Positions 6,390-11,327 of a DNA stretch of 11,327 nucleotides are shown here, in pieces. Location: contig USLC01000012.1 of NCBI GenBank assembly GCA_900555375.1, forward strand, positions 1 to 11,327, read 5' to 3'. Position 1 is the first letter of the stretch. Every line of letters begins with the position of its first letter. A program made the translations under genes and the position numbers. The stretch comes from an uncultured Eubacteriales bacterium. GTDB taxonomy: Bacteria > Bacillota > Clostridia > Monoglobales > Monoglobaceae. The notes beneath the pieces are model-generated. The model had not been told where the DNA came from. It worked only from the letters and a program-made list of their open reading frames with translations, and ran no database searches.

Positions 6390-9300
6390 TTAAATGTTAA
6401 GCATATCCATAAAGTTAATCTGGCTTGTCTCCGAAAGTCCGCGAAGAACGCCGTTTTCGTTCAAAACCTCCATAACGGCTTTGGTTATTCCGGCGCGGCT
6501 TTTAAGGTCCTCCTGCGACAGGAACTTGCCGTCTTTTGCGGCTTCCATAATTGATTCTGCGGCTGCCTCGCCCACGCCCGCAAAGGCGTTAAGCGGCGGA
6601 AGTATTGAGTTTCCGACCTTTTTAAACTTGCGCGCGTGCGATTGATAAAGGTCAACCGGCAGAAAATCAATGCCTCTTTCGTACATTTCAAGGCAGATTT
6701 CAAGAATGGTATAAAGCGACTTTTCGTTCGCGGTAATAGATGTTCCCTTAAGGTTAAGGCGATGCATCTCCGCCTTAACCTTAGCTGCGCCGTGCGTCAT
6801 TATCGCCGCGTCAAAAAGGTCGGCACGGACAGAGAAATAGGCGCAATAAAATTCCACGGGATAGTAAACCTTAAAATATGCGATGCGAAGCGCCATCATT
6901 ACATACGCCGCCGCGTGTGCCTTGGGGAACATATACTTAATTTTTTTACACGATTTGATATACCAGTCGGGAACATTGTTTTCAAGCATAGCGTTTTCAA
7001 AATCCTCGGGCATACCCTCTTTTGCGGCGCGCCCCTTTCTGACAAACTCCATAATCTTAAAGGCGGTCCCGGGCTCAAGCCCGTGCTGAATCAGATATAC
7101 CATAATATCGTCACGCAGACCGATAACCTCGGCAAGAGAAGCCGTACCGGCGCGAACCAAGTCCTGGGCGTTGTTAAGCCATACATCGGTTCCGTGCGAA
7201 AGACCCGAGATAATAAGCAGCTCGACAAAGGTCGAGGGCTTTGTGTCCACAAGCATACCGCGGACAAAAGAGGTTCCGAACTCAGGGACACCGAAGGTTC
7301 CGACCTTGCTTCCTATCTGCTCGGGTGTGACGCCCAGAGCCTCCGTCCCCGAGAAAAGGCTCATAACCTTAGGATCGGCAAGCGGAAGCTCGGAGGCGTT
7401 AAGTCCCGTCATATCCTCAAGCATACGAATCGTCGAAGGGTCATCGTGACCGAGAATGTCCAGCTTAAGCAGGTTATCGTGTATCGAGTGAAAGTCAAAA
7501 TGCGTGGTAATAATGTCCGAATCCTTTTTGTCGGCAGGGTGCTGAATCGGGCAGAAATCGTGAATGTCCATTGTTTTCGGGCATACGATAATTCCGCCGG
7601 GGTGCTGACCCGTTGTGCGCTTTACGTCAACCATCCCGCGTGAGATTCGGATAAGCTCTTCCTCGGGGGCGTCGATTCCCTTTTCCTCATAGTATTTTTT
7701 TGCAAAGCCGATGGCGGTCTTTTCGGCGATTGTGCCGATTGTTCCCGCTTTAAAAACGTACTTGTCGCCGAAGAGCTCTCCTACATATTTATGAGCGGTC
7801 GCCTGATATTCGCCCGAAAAGTTAAGGTCAATATCAGGAACCTTATCGCCCTTAAATCCAAGAAAGGTTTCAAACGGTATCATCAGTCCGTCTTTTTTGT
7901 ATTTCGTTCCGCAGACGGGGCAGTTCTTGTCGGGCATATCGATACCCGTCGGATATTCGCCGTTTTCAAACCACTCGCTGTTTTTGCAGTTGGGGCAGAC
8001 GTAATGCGGACAAAGCGCGTTTACCTCGGTGATGTCGGACAGAAACGCCGCAAACGAAGAGCCGACGCTTCCGCGCGAGCCGACAAGGTACCCTGCATCG
8101 TTCGACTTTTTAACCAGCTTATGAGCAATCATATACATAACCGAATATCCGTATTTTACGATACAGTCAAGCTCTTTGTCCATACGCTCCTGAACGATTT
8201 TGGGCAGAACATCTCCGTAGATACGATGTGCCTTTGCGTGGCACATATCAACAAGATCCTGTTCGCAGTTTTCAATTGACGGCGGATAAGAGCCGTCTTT
8301 AACGGGCTGAATTTTTTCGCACATATCGGCAATCTTGTTGGTGTTTGTTATAACAACCTCCTTTGCGCGGTCGCCGAGATATGAAAATTCTTCAAGCATC
8401 TCTTCGGTTGTGCGCAGATAAAGCGGAGCCTGCTCGTCCGCGTCCGAAAATCCCTGTGCGCCAAGCAAGACACGGCGGTACATTGCGTCCTCGGGATCCA
8501 TAAAATGAACGTCGCAGGTCGCAACGGTCGGCAGATTCAGCTTGTCACCAAGGCCGATAATCTTTCGGTTAATATCCTGAAGCTCAGACTTTGAGGCAAC
8601 CGTTCCGTTGCGAAGCATAAAAGCGTTGTTGCCAAGCGGCTGAATCTCAAGATAATCGTAAAAAGAGGCAATGTCCAAAAGCTCTTCGTTGCTTTTTTTG
8701 TCAAGAATGGCGCGGTACAGCTCTCCCGCCTCGCAGGCAGAGCCAATGATGATTCCGTCGCGGAACTGTTCTATCACGCTTTTGGGCATAATCGGTTTTT
8801 TATAAAAATATTCAAGATTAGACTTGGATATAAGCTTGTACAGGTTTTTAAGACCGACATAGTTCTTTGCCAAAAGAATTATGTGATACTTTTGGCTTTT
8901 AAGAAGCTCGGGTCTGGTCGAAATGTTGATTTCGCTGTTTTCGGCGCGGTTCTTGCACGCCGCATCCATAAATTTAAGAAAGACTTCGGCGGTCGCGGTC
9001 GCGTCATCAACGGCGCGGTGGTGATTTTCAAGGCTCACGCCCAGACGTCTGCACACGGTGTCAAGCGAATGTTTACGCTCGTTCGGATAAAGCTCGCGCG
9101 AGATGCGAAGAGTATCGATAGCCTTGTTGTGGAACTCAAGGCCAAGCTCGGTCGCGTTATATCTGATAAATCCGCAGTCGAATGAGGCGTTGTGCGCAAC
9201 AACCGCACAGCCCTTGCAAAATTCGAGGAATTTCGGCAAGACTTCATCGATTTTCGGCTTGTCCGAAACCATTTCGGCTGAGATTCCCGTAAGCTCGGTT

Positions 9301-10247
9301 ATATTCGGCGGAATGGGAATCTCGGGGTTTATCAGCTGCGAGAATTTATCGGTAAATTCACCGTTTTCAATTTTTATTGCGCCGATTTCGGTAATGCGGC
9401 ATTCCTTGGGCGAAAGTCCGGTTGTTTCGATGTCAAAGACAACATAGCTGCCCGAGGGGCAAAGGTCGGCGGTGCAGGGATTAAGGCGCGTGTCGTTTAT
9501 AAGATACCCTTCTATTCCGTAGATAACTTTTATATCCGTGCCGGACTTAGAAAGAGCCTTAGCCGCGTTGTGCGCATTGGGAAATGCCTGAGCCACACCG
9601 TGGTCGGTTATGGCAATGGCTTTGTGTCCCCACTTGGCGGCACGTTTTACAAGGTCGCTTGCCGAGGTCACCGCGTCCATAGCGCTCATCTTGGTGTGAA
9701 GATGAAGTTCGACGCGTTTTTCATCGCTGTTGTCCATACGAATGGGCGGCGCCTCCAAAAGCTCGACAGACCGAACCTTAACGATAGCCTTGCGCGCATA
9801 TTTGTCTGCCTCATAAGTGCCCGAGACTTTAACGCGCTTGCCCGTTCCGACAGAGGCAAGAACTTTGTTTAAGCGGTCGCTGTCGGCAAAAAGGTTGCAA
9901 GAGCAAGCCCAGTCGTCATCGCCGAGGGCGAAGGTGATTGAACTTCTCGTACCGCTGCCGAATTTGGGATTTCCCTTTATCTCGCGGACATCATAGGTCA
10001 AAACCTCCCCCGCGATAATATATGTCTGCGGCGAACTCCCGTCGGGCGAAAGCTCCATAGACGAAATGGGGACGGGCGGCCCGGGAATGGGTCTGCCGTA
10101 TAAAAGCCCCGAAGTATAAGCGGGAGAGGTCGGAGCGGAGACGGGCGCCTTCGCCGCCTCTGCGGCAGAGATTTTCTGCTGTCTGATACGGTTGTTCCTT
10201 TTCGCGCCTTTCAAGATACTCCGCCTCGTTAAATTCCTTAAATTCAA
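6390..10247 (-). CDS. polC: PolC-type DNA polymerase III alpha subunit, main part after the frameshift
   Basis: PolC is the Gram-positive replicative polymerase with built-in 3'-5' proofreading. This frame can be read for 1285 codons from a TTG at 10247, but that TTG has no ribosome binding site and lies within the homologous gene. The true 5' part is in another frame (see the fragment reaching 10704). In repaired numbering (add 152) the parts are: an OB-fold domain at about 225-315; a PHP domain starting VELHLHTKMSAMDA at about 331 and resuming after the exonuclease; a DEDDh exonuclease at about 420-580 with DIET (Asp424, Glu426), NASFD (Asp509) and HHRAVDD (His562, Asp566); a zinc module Cys903/906/928/931; catalytic PDIDLNF with Asp957 and Asp959; and the polymerase fingers and C-terminal region to 1437. 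All catalytic residues I can place are intact. It lies 35 nt upstream of tex. Confidence 0.95.
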   Translation of the reverse strand: MNLRNLTRRSILKGAKRNNRIRQQKISAAEAAKAPVSAPTSPAYTSGLLYGRPIPGPPVPISSMELSPDGSSPQTYIIAGEVLTYDVREIKGNPKFGSGTRSSITFALGDDDWACSCNLFADSDRLNKVLASVGTGKRVKVSGTYEADKYARKAIVKVRSVELLEAPPIRMDNSDEKRVELHLHTKMSAMDAVTSASDLVKRAAKWGHKAIAITDHGVAQAFPNAHNAAKALSKSGTDIKVIYGIEGYLINDTRLNPCTADLCPSGSYVVFDIETTGLSPKECRITEIGAIKIENGEFTDKFSQLINPEIPIPPNITELTGISAEMVSDKPKIDEVLPKFLEFCKGCAVVAHNASFDCGFIRYNATELGLEFHNKAIDTLRISRELYPNERKHSLDTVCRRLGVSLENHHRAVDDATATAEVFLKFMDAACKNRAENSEINISTRPELLKSQKYHIILLAKNYVGLKNLYKLISKSNLEYFYKKPIMPKSVIEQFRDGIIIGSACEAGELYRAILDKKSNEELLDIASFYDYLEIQPLGNNAFMLRNGTVASKSELQDINRKIIGLGDKLNLPTVATCDVHFMDPEDAMYRRVLLGAQGFSDADEQAPLYLRTTEEMLEEFSYLGDRAKEVVITNTNKIADMCEKIQPVKDGSYPPSIENCEQDLVDMCHAKAHRIYGDVLPKIVQERMDKELDCIVKYGYSVMYMIAHKLVKKSNDAGYLVGSRGSVGSSFAAFLSDITEVNALCPHYVCPNCKNSEWFENGEYPTGIDMPDKNCPVCGTKYKKDGLMIPFETFLGFKGDKVPDIDLNFSGEYQATAHKYVGELFGDKYVFKAGTIGTIAEKTAIGFAKKYYEEKGIDAPEEELIRISRGMVDVKRTTGQHPGGIIVCPKTMDIHDFCPIQHPADKKDSDIITTHFDFHSIHDNLLKLDILGHDDPSTIRMLEDMTGLNASELPLADPKVMSLFSGTEALGVTPEQIGSKVGTFGVPEFGTSFVRGMLVDTKPSTFVELLIISGLSHGTDVWLNNAQDLVRAGTASLAEVIGLRDDIMVYLIQHGLEPGTAFKIMEFVRKGRAAKEGMPEDFENAMLENNVPDWYIKSCKKIKYMFPKAHAAAYVMMALRIAYFKVYYPVEFYCAYFSVRADLFDAAIMTHGAAKVKAEMHRLNLKGTSITANEKSLYTILEICLEMYERGIDFLPVDLYQSHARKFKKVGNSILPPLNAFAGVGEAAAESIMEAAKDGKFLSQEDLKSRAGITKAVMEVLNENGVLRGLSETSQINFMDMLNI

Positions 10248-10704
10248 GATTTACTTCAAATTCGCGACATAATTCGCCGAACAGAGCGCCGCACAAAAAT
10301 TCTTTAAAATGATTTTGATTAAGCAGAGTTTCGCCGCCGATTATGTTGGAAACGGTGACGGAATTTCCGTCAACAGACGCTTCGGCGTGCGACAGAAAGG
10401 GTCGGCAGCCGCCGTGCTTTCTGACAAAGCCGGATATAAGTCCGCCTATATACTTCGCGTCGGGGGTAAACCCGGGCGAATAAAACGAGATTTTTATATC
10501 GTTTAAGTGATAAGCGGCTTTAATCGCCTCGGCGTAAGAGTAAAGCAAATCGCGCGAGAAGGGAGAGCCGCACGCAAGCACAATTTCAACGGTGTTTGCG
10601 TTTATGTCCAAATGACAGGTCTTAATTTCGGTCTGTTCAAGTAAAACGGCAAGGCTTTCTTTAATTGTCAGCTTGTCAAACAGGTCTAAAATTCCGTTTT
10701 TCAT
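9991..10704 (-). pseudogene. polC: 5' part of polC, cut off by a frameshift
   Basis: This frame begins at ATG 10702-10704 with GAAAGGA 8 nt upstream, overlapping the ispG stop. It encodes the N-terminal PolC domain (MKNGILDLFDKL to FKEFNEAEYLERRE, residues 1-168). It then runs about 69 codons of out-of-frame sequence rich in Arg, Gly and Tyr to a stop at 9991. The matching continuation, NNRIRQQKISAAEAAK, is in the +1 frame. From this ATG to the stop at 6390 is 4315 nt, which is 3 x 1438 plus 1. One surplus base therefore explains the break, and the repaired protein has 1437 residues, the normal PolC length. An upstream TTG at 10728 is in frame, but it precedes the ribosome binding site. As it stands the ORF would give a useless 237-residue product. 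A sequencing or assembly indel is the likeliest cause. Confidence 0.85.
10190..10212 (-). other. polC frameshift point (A4 run)
   Basis: On the minus strand the linker coding sequence contains GCGCGAAAAGGAAC, with the A run at 10199-10202. If one A is dropped, ERRE is followed directly by RNNRIRQQKI and the gene is restored. The exact base cannot be fixed, because any one-base loss (or two-base gain) in this charged linker would also rejoin the frames. Confidence 0.7.
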
Positions 10705-10717
10705 ATGTATTGTCCTT

Positions 10718-11327
10718 TCAACTTTCAATTTCTTTCAAAAGCGTGTCAATAATTTCGTCCTCGCGGATTTTTTTCACAATATTCCCTTTTTTAAACAGAA
10801 CGGCGCAGCCGTCGCCGCCGGCTATTCCTATATCTGCGTCCGCTGCCTCTCCGGGGCCGTTCACAACACAGCCCATAACGGCGATTTTAAGCTTTTTATG
10901 CATATTGGCGGTCGCGGCGGTTATGGCATTTGCAATGGGAATCATATCGATTTTTGTCCGTCCGCAGGTGGGACACGAAACAACGTTGACGCAGTCGCCG
11001 TAAAGGTCAAGCGATTTAAGAATAAGTATGGCTGCTTTGACCTCTTCAACGGGGTCATCGGTCAGCGAAACGCGAATGGTGTCGCCTATTCCGTCGGCGA
11101 GAAGAGAACCGATTCCTACAGCGGATTTAACAATCCCCTCCTCCGTTGTCCCCGCCTCGGTCACGCCGAGGTGGAGCGGATAGTCGACCTTTTCGTGCAG
11201 AAGGCGATAGGCCGCCATGTTGAGCGGTACATCAGAGCTCTTGACCGAGATGCAGATCTCGGTAAAATCGAACTTTTCAAGCAGCCGCACATGTCTGAGC
11301 GCGCTCTCGACGAGCGCCTCGGGCGTC
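10718..11327 (-). CDS. ispG: 4-hydroxy-3-methylbut-2-enyl diphosphate synthase IspG/GcpE (partial)
   Basis: IspG is a [4Fe-4S] enzyme of the MEP isoprenoid pathway that converts methylerythritol cyclodiphosphate to HMBPP, the substrate of IspH. The window contains the C-terminal 202 residues; roughly 150 N-terminal residues of the TIM barrel are off the right edge. The visible part starts TPEALVESALRHVRLLEKF and includes LHLGVTEAG and SLLADGIGDTIRVSLT. The cluster-binding domain has SCPTCGRT (Cys118 and Cys121 of the visible part) and GCVVNGPGE (Cys153 and Glu160), so the three Cys ligands and the Glu are present. A GTG at 11290 is an internal codon, not the start. The stop codon overlaps the polC ribosome binding site and leaves 13 nt to the polC ATG. 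An ispG-polC pair following dxr and rseP is a common order in Clostridia. Confidence 0.96.
   Translation of the reverse strand, partial: TPEALVESALRHVRLLEKFDFTEICISVKSSDVPLNMAAYRLLHEKVDYPLHLGVTEAGTTEEGIVKSAVGIGSLLADGIGDTIRVSLTDDPVEEVKAAILILKSLDLYGDCVNVVSCPTCGRTKIDMIPIANAITAATANMHKKLKIAVMGCVVNGPGEAADADIGIAGGDGCAVLFKKGNIVKKIREDEIIDTLLKEIES

Noticed and set aside
6636..7643. 335-codon plus-strand open frame opposite polC
   Set aside because: It is antisense to a conserved part of the polymerase, has no recognisable motif, and is explained by the codon bias of polC.
10190..10212. Programmed ribosomal frameshifting in polC
   Set aside because: The needed shift is +1 (or -2). I see neither a known +1 signal nor a long slippery run. 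PolC is not known to use recoding, and a one-base indel is simpler. I kept it only as an alternative.
10705..10728. TTG start eight codons upstream for the polC 5' part
   Set aside because: It lies inside the ispG 3' end and upstream of the GAAAGGA site that is correctly spaced for the ATG at 10704.
11288..11290. GTG as the start of ispG
   Set aside because: The frame continues to the window edge with conserved IspG sequence (TPEALVESALRH), so the gene is truncated by the window, not short.
1..11327. Mobile element, CRISPR array, tRNA/rRNA gene or a novel defence system
   Set aside because: No repeat array, transposase, integrase or structured RNA could be seen. All supported genes but one are recognised housekeeping or transport families.

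Overview
The window looks like core chromosome of a Gram-positive anaerobe, most likely of class Clostridia. The evidence is a Gram-positive PolC-type replicative polymerase, a ParA/ParB (Soj/Spo0J) pair with a Bacillus-type parS site, MEP-pathway isoprenoid synthesis (IspG), a Tex protein, and AAAGGA/GAGGTG-type ribosome binding sites. No mobile element, CRISPR array, tRNA or rRNA is visible. Every gene I can support lies on the minus strand. The long plus-strand reading frames are antisense shadows.

Read in the direction of transcription (high to low coordinates), the layout is as follows. (1) The 3' part of ispG (cut by the window edge), polC and tex are closely spaced (13 and 35 nt) and look like one operon. 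polC, however, is broken in this sequence by a single-base frameshift near 10200: the first 168 codons are in one frame, and everything from the linker to the C-terminus is in the next. Removing one A from a run of four gives a 1437-residue PolC of normal length. (2) A 152-nt gap between tex and parA holds two parS-like palindromes, an intrinsic terminator for the tex operon, and a probable parA promoter. (3) parA and parB are 41 nt apart. (4) A 140-nt gap with weak regulatory-looking palindromes leads to a small unrecognised single-pass membrane protein with a coiled coil, which probably starts at TTG. Then come serS and the beginning of a polysaccharide/teichoic-acid-type ABC transporter ATPase that runs off the left edge.

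Functionally this is housekeeping: isoprenoid precursor synthesis, DNA replication, nucleic-acid-binding Tex, chromosome segregation centred on a local parS, tRNA-Ser charging, and the start of an envelope-polymer export locus. I see no convincing new defence or metabolic system. The points most worth a second look are the polC frameshift, the paired canonical/variant parS sites abutting the tex stop codon, and the small membrane coiled-coil gene between parB and serS.
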